In this document: one piece after another, positions 34,643 to 45,220 of the stretch
How the letters are laid out: each line of letters starts with the position of its first letter
Numbering within the stretch: position 1 is the first letter of the stretch
NCBI GenBank assembly: GCA_036936605.1
Contig: JAUPFV010000004.1
Location: forward strand, 68,844,352-68,908,351
DNA: 64,000 nucleotides
Direction of reading: 5' to 3'
Source: Limnanthes douglasii subsp. nivea
Taxonomy: Eukaryota > Streptophyta > Magnoliopsida > Brassicales > Limnanthaceae
Translations under genes and position numbers: made by a program
Notes under the pieces: model-generated
Database searches by the model: none
The model's input: the letters and a program-made list of their open reading frames with translations, nothing else
What the model was told of the DNA's origin: nothing

Positions 34643-37001
34643 TTAAACGTTTATCGCCGTACATGACTTTTTGTTATGACCAGTAGCTTTACACCTACTG
34701 CATTTAACCTTTCTTACAACCAGTTCACCTCGTGAAAGAATTATTTTCTTCTTTGGTCTACCACGTTGTCTTTTTAAAACCGGAGGTTGTACGATAGGAG
34801 ATTCATCAACAACTGAAGATTGATCAAACGAGGTAAAAGGGTGTATCGGCAACGAATAACATTCTCGATACACACTAGAATGAAAATAGTGTTCAATAAA
34901 ACTAGTTGGCCTCTCTTGTGTTTTGGTGATAACAGCCAAGGCATGCGAACATGGAAAACAATCTGACTGCCGTTTACCACATGAGCAAGTAAAGTCTATC
35001 AAATTTACCACCATGGTCTGATCTAAAAAAACTTCATAAACCGTTGAGGAAGATGATTGAAAATACCAATGACGTCCCTCCTCAATTGTTGCTCTATACC
35101 TTTTATCTATTTTTGGACATAATTCGCTTGTCCACTTTAAAGATTTAGCCCGACGTCTAGACATTTGTATCATAAGAAAATTTTGAATTTTGTCAATGAC
35201 TTCCATTATAGGGAGGGTACGCATATATCTAATTTGTGCATTGAAAGATTCTACAGCAGATGAACAAACAGTCCCATATCTTTTACCTTTGAAGAACGCA
35301 TTCGAATAATTTTCCGGATGAAGATTTTCTAAAAGCATTACCACTGTCTCTCCACCTTCTTTTATAAACTCACCCATAGACTGAAAAAATAGATGTTCAG
35401 TGGGTGCATAAGCACATTCTGTGAACTTATTAACCAATCTATCTCGTACACCTTTTGAAAATTTCTTAAGCCAATCTCTTAAGTTAATAAGTAGGTGGTA
35501 AAGGCAATACGAATGACAAGCATCAGGAAATAAAGTCCGAATAGATGTGATAATACCTATAAAGCGATCTGAAACGAAAGTTAACTTTCGACCTAACAAG
35601 TGTGGCTTTAGCAATGCCAAAAACCATAGCCAATTAGTTGAATCTTCCGAATCAACAATTGCAAATGCAATCGGAAACAACCTTATAACAAATAACATAA
35701 ACATTCTTAGATAAACTAGCATAAGAAATCAGCTATATTCAGCTATGTTCACTAAAATATTGCTGAAAAATCATGTAAAAAGTAACATAAACTAGCATAA
35801 GAATTTAAAATCAGCTATATCCAATAAAAATATTGCAGAAACACCTTGTAGCAAGTAACATAAAAAATACATAAAGAATTAAAATAAAAAAGGTATAAAG
35901 TAAGTTTGTTACCTTGATTTCCATCAATATATATTGCTGAAAGTAGAGTTCCTTTGTATTTTCCCTTTAAAAATGTTCCATCCAAGTGAATAAGGGGTAA
36001 ACATCTTTCAAATCCTTTAAGACAAGCACCAAATGCAATGAAACATCTACTAAATGCAGACGTATCCCGATTATATTCCAATTGAAAATCACTATTAGGA
36101 TCTAGATTTTTCATAGCTTTGATATAGCCCTTTATACGACCATAAGATGTAGAATTATCTCCAGATACTTCACTCCTTGCTTATTCTAGATCTGTCCAAG
36201 CTACTTTATAGGTAATATCCAACCCATATCTAGTTTTTAGAATATCTTTTATACCAGTAGCAGTAATGTTTTTATTACTCTTAACTTCTGATAAAATTTC
36301 ATTAACCACAATGTTAGACGTCGAATGTTTATTTGGTTTGTTCTTCAATATAACACAACATGTGTGTTCACTTACATATTTACTTATAACCATAGAATCA
36401 TTAGCAATATCAATTGAAGCATATATCCTTCATCGGCAGTTTTTGATTTTTTGAACTCACAAGAAGCACCAATTTGACGCTTTGTATTACGGTCATAATT
36501 AAATGCAAACCCAATTTCTATCGCAAACTTCGAAAGTGAATGCCGAAACTCAACATATCCACCATTAAAAACCTGACCAACACCTTCTATTATAGTACGC
36601 CAAGACTTTGTGGCAAGTTCTTTAGTGTTGTCATTAAAAAACCTAGCATTCAAAGTATCGCCACTAAAAGGTAAGCCTAAATCATTGTTACTTTGACGTG
36701 TAGTAGAAAATGGATCTTCCCGTAAACTAATATGACTGCCACCATTAACAAGAACATGTATCTCCACTTGGAATTGTCCTGATTGTTGAACAATACCAAT
36801 CATCGATATAAAATCATCTTCCCTTGACAGCAACTCATTCTTAATATTACCACAATCGAACTTAAGACTAATATTATCTCTATCCAACTCTATCCATCTA
36901 TCTAAAACATAATCAAACATACCTTCCAAGTTAGAAAAAGAATATAATGGTTGGACAGCAGTGTCTCCATTATACTTAAGAATTGCAAATGTAGTCGCCA
37001 T
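34643..37001 (-). pseudogene. mudrA-type transposase gene of the Mutator-like element
   Basis: ATG at 37001 (MATTFAILKYNGDTAVQPLY) follows an acceptor TTTTGCAG, implying a 5' UTR intron, as in its ULP1 partner. A MuDR N-terminal domain is followed by a DNA-binding block (HSTSNIVVNEILSEVK, GLDITYKVAW). Catalytic DDE residues: D in HLDGTFLKGKYKG (about 35985), D in LTFVSDRF (about 35572), E in CSSAVESFNAQI (about 35250). A C2H motif is in CHSYCLYHLL. A SWIM zinc finger (CSCGKRQSDCFPCSH), an AT-hook (KRQRGRPKKK) and a CCHC knuckle (CSRCKATGHNKKSC) close it. One intron runs about 35682-35912, with imperfect phase. Lesions: frameshift near 36428 and an in-frame TAA at 36181-36183. All catalytic residues remain, so decay is recent or the true exon structure differs slightly. 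Confidence 0.88.
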
Positions 37002-37850
37002 ATTACAAACCTGCAAAATTACAAGCTGCAGACTTAGATATCAGAGTTAAAAACTGCAGAGTTAAAAACTGCAAATGTAATAAGAAGACATGAAGTAATA
37101 ATAGTAAGATTTCTTTCTCGTTAAATAGCAGACTCAAATCTGACGTAGAGAAGTAACAAATGTAAGGTAACATTTAATTAACAGTTTATGGTACAGTTCT
37201 ATGATACAGCAGAAGCTCAATTTGCACATAAGAATAGTATTGAACTAACATTTTATTCCATATAAAATAAGAAATTACACTTAACAATTAGCTATAACAG
37301 CAGCCATGGAATCTGTTATCTAAACTAAACACATACATAAAGCATCACTAGACAATGATCTGAATGATATACGACTAGGTAATCTGAAAATCGTTTCGAA
37401 ATTAGGTTTAATTCAACACAAAAACATGCTAATCTATAATATGATTCGACAGAAAAACCTAATAATATATCACCAAATCATTCAATAATCAACAAAATAA
37501 ATCATTAAAGAACAAGAAATTTCGAAAATTTTAGAGAAAAAAAGATAAAAAAAAACCTGATGTCCAGTTGAAAGAAGTTTGATCGAAGGTATTTCGTTTC
37601 GAGTTGTTTGAAGAGTGAGATGAAGAAAAAAGAAGGTATTCTGTTTCGATATGATGAAGACGAAGATGACTGAGATGTTTCGAGATGATGAAGACGATTC
37701 TGACTGAGATGATGAAGAGGCAGCTCTTACATGGGTTAACGTAAATTAAGGGTAAATTTGTCAATAAGAAAATAAAACGTCTCTTATGGAATTATCATAC
37801 AATTAAATACACCTATTAAGAATTAGACAAAATCGGACCCATTGGACCAG
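37002..37850 (-). other. 5' UTR intron, leader and right end of the Mutator-like element
   Basis: Probable minus-strand 5' UTR intron from about 37558 (donor after GGACATCAG) to the acceptor just upstream of 37001. The first exon is GA/TC-rich (about 37560-37740). The right terminal repeat candidate follows. It includes copy 2 of the 130-bp repeat. Confidence 0.5.
37182..37312. repeat. 130-bp repeat, copy 2 (see 34155)
   Basis: Same blocks as 34155-34287 in direct orientation, here within the mudrA 5' UTR intron. Confidence 0.85.
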
Positions 37851-38965
37851 AATTTGTGTTCGATGGGCACACCTTAAGAGAAATAGCCCTAAAAAAATTC
37901 ATCGGATGGAATATTATTTTTACCATTTCATATGAAACCTCAAATATTCTACCTTATCAAAAATATATTTTTTACTAAAAAAAAGTTGAAGTTATTATAA
38001 ATGTTTTATGTGTTATTTATAGCTTAGGATGGTACCTTACAAATGTAAGAATAAAAAAATAAAGTTTATGTTGCATAAGCCAAAAACTGAATTAAACTTT
38101 AACCAGGACCTTTACCTATAATCCGGCAAGTCATGGATGCTGGTTTGATGAAGTTGAAGGCGTTTAGGGAGAAGTTAAGTAAAATATGATAATTTTATCT
38201 AAAACTATCGAACTTTTAGTTTAATGGCACTATTACCTATTGAAATAGAAAAAATGAAAAAGCAAGGTTGTTCTCTGTCTTGATTTTAGAAAAAAGAAAT
38301 TGTAGTGGGATTCGAACTCATTACTTTTAATCACAAGTATACTATACTTCACCAATTCGGTTATCTCTTTAGGGACTACTTGAGGGGCTAGCTAATTTTT
38401 ATTTTATATATATAAAGTCTAGTACCGATTAAGACCCAAAAATCAATCATATAAAAAATTTATTTAACTATTTTATTCACCATCTAACACTCAATTGTAT
38501 TTTATAATACCCAAAATACTTTTAATTATCTATATAAAAGCTTTTAAGTTTTGTACTTAATTATTGATTTTTTCTTCTTCTCTTTTATGTTCATAATATT
38601 GTGTTTCTTTTTTCTCTCTACATAAATAATATATTGTAGCTACAATTATATTTGTCTTTTGATTCTTAGTTTCTTTTTATTTTTTTCATATGATTTTCTT
38701 TGTATTTTTAATTCGATTGTTGTTTTGATTTGATTTTAAAATTTAATTTTGAATTGTTTTATATAAGTCGATTTTCTGCAGATTATATGTCTTTTAGTTT
38801 ATAACTCTGTTTTTACTCATAACTTTGGTATTTTATTGTTTGTATTTTGATTTTTAAAATGGTGTATTGATTCAAATTTTACTCGTTTTTAGTTTATTAC
38901 TCGTTTTTCTGTATAATCTCGTTGAAAAAAGGTTTTTACTGTAAGAACGAAGAAGACGACATTTT
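37851..38965. other. AT-rich stretch between Mutator-like element and 41-bp satellite
   Basis: No protein gene seen. It contains a tRNA-like relic (separate entry) and T-rich low-complexity sequence from 38400 on. Confidence 0.5.
38288..38385 (-). repeat. tRNA-like sequence, possible SINE head or tRNA relic
   Basis: The minus strand has an A-box-like TAACCGAATTGG and, about 45 bases on, a B-box-like GAGTTCGAATCCC, the internal promoter layout of tRNA genes and tRNA-derived SINEs. It does not fold into a clean cloverleaf by eye and no SINE body or tail is evident. Confidence 0.35.
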
Positions 38966-39490
38966 GATAGATGTGAAACCTGTTTAATGAGAAACTATGT
39001 CAACTATGATAGATGTTAAACCATATAATATAAAACCAGACCAACTATGATAGATGTTAAATCACATGATGAGAAACCATGCCAACTATGATAGATATTA
39101 AACCAAGCTAACTATGATAGATGCTAAATCATTTAATGAGAAATCAGGCCAACTATGATAGTTGCTAAACTATATAATGAGAAACCATACCAACTGTGAT
39201 AGATGCTAAAGTAAGGAAACTATGATAGATACTAAAATATATAATGGGAAACCATGATAACTATGATAGATGTTAAACCATATAATGAGAAACCATACCA
39301 ACTATGATAGATATTAAACCAAGATAATTATGGTAGATGTTAAACCATATAATGAGAAACCAAGCCAACTATGATAAATGATAAACCCTGTAATGAGAAA
39401 CCAAGCCAACTATTATAGATGTTAAACCAAGCCAACTATGATACATGGTAAACCATATAATGAGAAACCAGTAAATGATAGATGTGGGAC
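38966..39490. repeat. 41-bp tandem repeat with truncated units
   Basis: The unit contains CAACTATGATAGATGTTAAA and CCATATAATGAGAAACCA. GATAGATG starts at 38966, 39008, 39049 and 39090 (41-42 bp apart), then 39116 (26 bp), showing full and shortened units. Roughly 13-15 units to 39490. Confidence 0.88.
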
Positions 39491-39766
39491 CAAAAAGGTA
39501 TATGCGAGATCAGGGTTAACTAGGCTCACGATTTTTAAAAAAATAAAAAAATATCATGAATGGATCTAGTTTTGTTCTTCTTAAAAAATAAAATTAATAG
39601 TATTTTCGGGTTTTTTTTTCTGATTTCCGGTTTAAAAGATATGAACCTTTACAAGTTTAAATAAATAAAAAATGTTTACCCTTGTTTGATAATTATATAT
39701 ATATATATATACATACTTTGTTAAAGTTATTGGGTCTTAATGAGTAATAGGTTTGTATAATAGGTC
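39491..39766. other. AT-rich spacer with short (TA)n run
   Basis: No gene; a TATATATATA run lies near 39693-39712. Confidence 0.5.
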
Positions 39767-40464
39767 TTGATTAGGCGGTCGTCCTTAAGCACCTGTGGTC
39801 TATCATTAACAAAGTTTCTAACTCTATCTGCAGTGATTGGATTAAAATTGAAAATTAAAACAATTAATTCTCGGACATCTCTCCTGGTTCCTCCCCTTCT
39901 TGAAATTATAGGAAAATTTTATCTCTTAGGCTTCTGTCCTCTAATCTTTGCGAGGTGGATATCAGAAATGATAAGAATATTTATTTCTGGTTTGACCCTT
40001 CACTACTTTCTTACTCTCTTGCAACTCACTACGGTCATTTTATCATCAGAGATTCAAGGTTAGGTAAGAGCCATTCTGTTTCAGACTTTATTTTCGAGGG
40101 GCGATGGATTTGTCTTTACAACAGGAGATTCGCAAGTATCGGTAACAGAAGCAATCTCATGGAAATTCGCAACATCATCCTCTCACTGCCTCCTTCAATC
40201 GTCTTCCTTGATGACATCCCCTACTGGACGGATAAAAACGGATCCCCAAATTCTCGATTAAAGATACCTACAATATCACTTGTACGTCTATCCCTTGTGT
40301 CGGATGTGCGGTGTTAGTCTAAAATAAATTAATATTATGCGCCATTCTTTCATTTTTTGGTTTTCCATTCATGGCAAGCTAACTACATGTGATAAACTTT
40401 TGTGTTGGGGTTTTAATACCTCCCCTTCTTGTATATTCTGCAACTCTAGTGATGAAAATATTAA
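39767..40464 (+). pseudogene. LINE 3' fragment (RT tail and zf-RVT domain)
   Basis: VLKHLWSIINKVSNSICSDW parallels the end of the LINE relic near 13356. Next come LSLRLLSSNLCEVDIRNDKN, IYFWFDPSLL and GHFIIRDSRLG, then after a stop RHSFIFWFSIHGKLTTCDKL and SPSCIFCNSSDEN, which is the zinc-binding reverse-transcriptase tail domain (PF13966-like). The fragment lacks EN and RT core and ends abruptly at GATGAAAATATTAA, where the left end of the second Mutator-like element begins. Confidence 0.85.
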
Positions 40465-40780
40465 GGGTATGGCTATATATACCTAATTCTGGTTTAAGTA
40501 TACCCAAAATCCTCCTTTGACTTTAGTTTGACTTTTTTGGACCAAATTACCCTCGACAATAAAATTAATCTCGAAACTGCCATTAAGTAAAAAAATACTA
40601 CTAAGTGTATCCTAAGTATACCCAATTCACCAAAAAACCTATTTCGCTATGTATACCCAAACAAACATTCTTATTTAATGAAATTATCATCCACATAGTA
40701 TAGTTTTCTTAAATCTTTGAAACCAAGTTCAAACTTCAAAAAAAAATTAAGAACATTCAACCTAAAACACAAAATCGATC

Positions 40781-43700
40781 ATGACTCAACCAGAACTAGG
40801 GATCAGTGTGGAGGAGTTGATGTCGCCAGAGATAAGGGATGATGAAAAGTCGCCGGAAAAATAGTTGGAGTCGCCGGAGAAGCAGCCATCGCCGGAGGAG
40901 AAGGTAAAATTTTCCCAGGTAGCCTTAGCACTATCGGTTCCATGGCCAGGAACCGGTGGTGCTAAGGCTACCGTCCGGTCGGTACCGAGGCCTCAGTACC
41001 ACTGGTTCTGAGTCTTTGAACCGGTGGTGCAGGGGCCTCAGTCCGCTCGGTTCTGAGGCCCCTTCACCATCGGTTCAAGGTCAAAGAACCGGTGGTGCAC
41101 CTGGTCGTGTCCGGCCCGTTCTGAGGCCTAGAATTTTCCGTTTTTAACTATACCTGATTGCTTATTGTGGTTTTTTATTTGTAACAGGGGACGGATGTCG
41201 CCAATGGGACTGAGGAACCTTTTGCTACTGACTACAGTCATTTGTTCTTCACTACCGAGTTCTACACACACGACGTGTTGATAAAATGGGTTACGAAGAC
41301 AAGAAAACTCCATGGTAGGGTTATCAACATAAGTCGGCACGACAAAGTAAACAGTAGAAAAAGTCTGAGGATGTATTTCCAGTGTGAGAGGGGGGGGGGA
41401 AATATACTCCAAGAGTAGCAGAAAAAGACCGTAAACGGAAGTCTACATGAACGAAAAAGATTGACTGCCCATTTCAACTTCTCGGGTTAATGGTGGAACC
41501 AGATCAATGGAAGTTAGAAGTGAAATATGGTATTCATAACCACGAGAGTTCAAAGCATCTAGACGGTCATTCTTTTGCTGGCCGTTTGAATAATGAAGAG
41601 ATGGAATATGTTGAACGAGCGACCTACATTGGTACTAACCCCAGAGATATACTGAATGATGTTAAGAAGCTGAACGAAGATAATGTTTCTACCATGCGCA
41701 TCATCTACAATGCACGACAGAAAAGTAGGGTTTTAAAAAAGGCGGGTAGATCACAACTCCAGTTCTTGTTGGGGGAGCTTAAGTCACATAATTATTATGA
41801 ATGGCATAAATCTGGTGAAGACGATGGACAAGTCATTACAGATATGTTTTTTGCCCATCCAGTCAGTTTTGACCTTTTGCGGACATTTCCAACAGTTTTG
41901 ATCATGGATAGTACGTATAAAGTCATACGATATGGTATGCCATTGTTCGAGATAGTGGGTGTGACGTGTACCGGATTGACTTTCTGTGTGGCATTTGCCT
42001 TCATGTCCAATGAGAAGTTAAACAACTTCAAATGGGTGTTAGAGTGTTTGAAGTCGTTGATTTCCGTTCACGGAATTCAAGAACCTCGTGTCATCCTGAC
42101 CGACAGAGATTTAGCGTTGATGAACACCATAGAAGTGGTATTCCTAGAGACAACGCATATGTTATGTCGATGGCACATAGCACAGAATGTTCAGGGGCAA
42201 ACAAGAAAATACTTCATCGAGAAAAGTGATCATGTGAAATTTGTTTCTGCTTGGAAGAAGATTGTGTATGCAGCATCAGAGATTGAATTCGATCACGCCC
42301 GACGGGACATGCTATTGGACTACAAAGACTACCCTCTTGCAATTGAATACACTGAAAAATCGTGGCTCGATAAATACATGGACAAATTCATTGTTTGGAA
42401 GACGAACAATAACTTGCATTTGGAACATTGCACCACTAACCGCGTCGAGAGTGCTCATTCTAACCTAAAGCGTTACCTACGTACAAAAAAATTAAACTTC
42501 GAGTTATTTTGGGGGAGGGTTCATTCGCTTGTCGAAATCCAACATGCTGCCATTAGGTTGTCGCTCGAGAAGAGTCGTTATATAGCACTGCATAAGTTCA
42601 CGGACAAAATTTTTGATGAAATTCGAGGCAAGGTTTCCCACATGGCGTTAGAACTATTTTTCGACGAAGTAGAGAAGGCCGAAGATAGCAAGATGGTCGC
42701 TATTGAAGTTGGGTCGGATGTTAAAGACAATGGCGTCTGTATATGCGCTATAAAATCTACCCATCGTATACCTTGCTATCACCAGGTCCGCAAGTGGCGT
42801 AAAGACGGAATAGCTGCATCGTTAGATGGTTTTCACATCCACTGGACAAGGTTAGAAATAATGCGTCGTTCATTCTGTACGACCATGGAGATTTTCAAAG
42901 ATGATCTGCTAAAGCTAGTAACCGATGTTATGGAGACATAAGACGAAAGCCGTATAAAACACTTTTACAAGAAATGGTTTGAAATTGTTTGTCCTGAAAC
43001 ATCCTCATTGCTAGAGCCATTGGAGAAGCAGAAACACCGAGGCCGTCCGCAAGTGAAAAGAAAGTTAGTTGTCGATACATCATCCACTAAACGGGACAAA
43101 TGCTACTGGGAACACAAAGAAGATAACGATAAGGCTAGTCATGACTCAGTCATGAACTCTTTAAAACCACCAAAAGTTAAAAAGGGTAAAGCAGTTGCTA
43201 GTACAAATACGATTCGGGCAGATGTTCCTAAAGTACCTCGTACTCGTAGTTGTTCCATTGCCTCGCTCGCTAGCAACATCTACCAATCATCCATTGGTGG
43301 AGTCACAGAACTAATACACGACCCGAAAGGTTTTTTGCGTTGGTTTCCGACTCACTTCAATCCTTTTATATTAGGTATAAATGATGTTAAGGCAGCTGGT
43401 CATTGTGGATATAGAGCAGTTTCGTTTGGGTTGTACGGTTATGAAGAAGGTTGGCGAGGTGCTCGGAAGGCAATATACGATGAACTCATGGAAAACTATG
43501 ACACATACAGCAAGATTTATAACGGTAAAGAGGATTACCTGAAGGTTTCAAAAAGTATAAACTACTACGAGACACCAGCATCACCCAAATATTGGATGAC
43601 AATGCCGGAAATGGGGATTGCGATTGCAACCAAGCTCGAATGCATTGTTCATTTTGTGTCACTCGTGGGGTCTCACAACTGTAGTCATACTTTTTTACCT

Positions 43701-44041
43701 CTGCGCGGTAAACCCCCCATTATGGCCCAAAGACGTGAGATTGGGTTTGGATTCGTTGATACTAACCACTTCGTCAATGTAAGTCATTCGATTTATGGTT
43801 TTGTTATTACTTACAACTCTATTATTCAATTTTTGGTTCTAATTTAAGTAGTATTAAACAGCTATCAATCAATCCCCTATGCTTTTGCGCACGCATACAT
43901 CCTACGTGGCAGAAGTTGAAGAGTGAAGAGGCTATGTACTGGGAGCTACCAATAGTTGGTCGCTGTAAAAAATACACTGAACTCGAAGGGAGAAAGCCAG
44001 TTTGTTCATTCCCAGAAGTAACTAATCTTGATAAATTTTAG
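40781..44041 (+). pseudogene. MULE transposase-OTU protease fusion gene
   Basis: Exons: 40781-40903 (MTQPELGISVEELMSPE), 41188-43778, and 43862-44041 ending TAG. Domains: an N-terminal FAR1/WRKY-GCM1-like DNA-binding part (LFFTTEFYTHDVLIKWV, CPFQLLG near 41470, IHNHESSKHLDGHS); MULE transposase with D in LIMDSTYKVIRYG (about 41905), D in VILTDRDLALM (about 42095) and E in TTNRVESAHSNLKRYL (about 42447); SWIM-like CICAIKSTHRIPCYH (about 42740); AT-hook KHRGRPQVKRK (43031); then an OTU cysteine-protease domain, Cys in GHCGYRAVSFGLYG (about 43405) and His in DTNHFVN (about 43768). The Asp usual before GxC is Ala here (KAAGHC). Stops at 40862, 41448 and 42939, plus a frame change at a 10-G run (41390-41399), break it. 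The 42939 stop separates transposase and OTU in the same frame, so they were one protein. Confidence 0.85.
40920..41130. repeat. GC-rich palindromic repeats in intron 1 of the MULE-OTU gene
   Basis: GAACCGGTGGTGC occurs three times, with inverted or related pieces (ACCATCGGTTC, CGGTTCTGAGGCC, GGTACCGAGGCCTC). The block is far more GC-rich than its surroundings and can form hairpins. It lies inside the 40904-41187 intron. Confidence 0.75.
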
Positions 44042-44318
44042 TAGTCGATTGATATCTTTTGGTCGGATTTATGTTCATGTTTCGATTGGATTTATGGCTT
44101 TTTGTCGCTTTATGTCTTTTGGTCGGATTTATGTTGTTTAGAACTTTGTTTGCTTTATCATAACGTTTTTTACTTTAGTTATTTGACCGTAATTTACGAA
44201 ATGTTCCAACTTATAACGATAAGCAACTAATCATTTCATAACTTAATATTAAACGTTATAAACAAGCAACAACAACATCGCATAAACATGAGTAGATAAC
44301 TTGAGATTGAACAGAGAT
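44042..44318. other. Spacer between convergent ORFs of the MULE-OTU element
   Basis: T-rich 3' flank with a repeated CTTTTGGTCGGATTTATG phrase (about 44058 and 44116). No gene. Confidence 0.5.
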
Positions 44319-44708
44319 TTAGTCAAAATCGTAGCCTCCATTGTCGCTGAGAATACGTACTGTTTCCTCCTTCATGGCAATTTGAGAATGAACGTATTCT
44401 GCTATTTCTAAAGACAAATAGTCTGTGATCATTAAACCGAAGGAGTCGAATGCCTCGTTCCTAACTTCTGGGGGCTCATTAAACACCAAGAACATCGGTC
44501 CACTAGTTATACACTTGTACCTAGTGGCTACCTCCTCACGAGTACGAGATTTAGGCATTTGTCTAGTCGTAGACATTTCGCCGTAAATGAAATACATCAT
44601 ACACAAAACTTCATCGAAAAACTCATCGGTATTATCGTCCGACCGTTTGAACTTCACAGCTTTCACAGCCTTGAGTAGATGAGCATCATCAAACACACTC
44701 CAACCCAT
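44319..44708 (-). CDS. Small hypothetical ORF, convergent partner in the MULE-OTU element
   Basis: 129 codons from ATG at 44708 (MGWSVFDDAHLLKAVKAVKF) to the stop at 44319; the ORF extends to 44723 only if a TTG start is allowed. Upstream on the minus strand is a TATA-like CTATTTAAAG (about 44772-44781) and a leader of about 65 bases, so a promoter is plausible. No signal peptide, membrane segment or domain I recognise; it is mixed-charge and ends ILSDNGGYDFD. It is the only unbroken ORF in this element and is placed like the second gene of other Mutator-like elements. It could be a chance ORF. Confidence 0.5.
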   Translation of the reverse strand: MGWSVFDDAHLLKAVKAVKFKRSDDNTDEFFDEVLCMMYFIYGEMSTTRQMPKSRTREEVATRYKCITSGPMFLVFNEPPEVRNEAFDSFGLMITDYLSLEIAEYVHSQIAMKEETVRILSDNGGYDFD

Positions 44709-44868
44709 TAACAACGACTTCAACTATGTTTGAAGAAGAGTTTTGTGTGTTTGGTGTTGTAAGGTAGACCTCTTTAAATAGAAAAATGAAAAATTACTTT
44801 AGCAAGAATTAAAGAGCGCGAAATAAGAAGACGCGGAAAAAAAAAACCGGGAAAAAAATTCAAGTTTC

Positions 44869-45120
44869 AATTGCGCACCATAGGTACACAGTAGAGTGTA
44901 CCTATGGTGCACAGTCGAGTGTACCGATGGTACACCACCCTGTGTACCTATGGTGCATGAAGGTTGCACCATAGGTACACAATATGAAGCACCATCGGTG
45001 CACACTACTGTGTACTGATGGTGCCATGCACCGGCCGGTACATGACATGCCGGCCGGTGCATTGTACCATCGGTATTATGGGCATGTACCATCGGTACAT
45101 GCCCCTTTTACCGATGGTAC
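44869..45120. repeat. Palindromic repeats GCACCATAGGTACAC / GTGTACCTATGGTGC
   Basis: A 15-bp motif and its inverse alternate with variants (CACCATCGGTACA, TGTACCGATGGTAC, CACCGGCCGGTACATG) up to the gap. Neighbouring copies face each other, so the block is rich in hairpins. Such repeats probably caused the assembly break. They may be subterminal sequence of the MULE-OTU element. Confidence 0.85.
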
Positions 45121-45220
45121 NNNNNNNNNNNNNNNNNNNNNNNNNNNNNNNNNNNNNNNNNNNNNNNNNNNNNNNNNNNNNNNNNNNNNNNNNNNNNNNN
45201 NNNNNNNNNNNNNNNNNNNN
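45121..45220. other. Assembly gap (100 N)
   Basis: Exactly 100 N, a standard unknown-size gap. Linkage between the left 45 kb and the right 19 kb depends on scaffolding. Confidence 1.

Larger units (their letters stand above)
27613..37850. mobile_element. Composite Mutator-like element with ULP1-like and mudrA-like genes
   Basis: About 10.2 kb with two convergent intron-containing genes: a C48/ULP1-like protease gene on + (29635-33749) and a mudrA-type transposase on - (37001-34643). This gene pair defines the Kaonashi-type Mutator-like elements known in plants. Candidate degenerate terminal inverted repeats: the left side near 27630-27735 has CCTAATAGGTGTAT and TTTGTTAATTCTAATTAG with GACAAAATTATCCTT; the right side near 37745-37850, read inward on minus, has TCTTAATAGGTGTAT, TTTGTCTAATTCTTAATAGG and GACAAATTTACCCTT. 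Outer boundaries are uncertain by tens of bases and no target duplication was established. Both genes carry inactivating lesions. Confidence 0.75.
40465..45120. mobile_element. Mutator-like element encoding transposase-OTU protein (right end in the gap)
   Basis: The left end GGGTATGGCTATATATACC begins exactly where the LINE zf-RVT domain is cut. TATACCC-type motifs recur to 40680 (AAGTATACCC, TAAGTATACCCAATTC, ATGTATACCC), as subterminal motifs would. It carries the MULE-OTU gene (+) and a small convergent ORF (-). The right end is not seen: the sequence enters a palindromic repeat array and then a 100-N gap. Confidence 0.65.
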
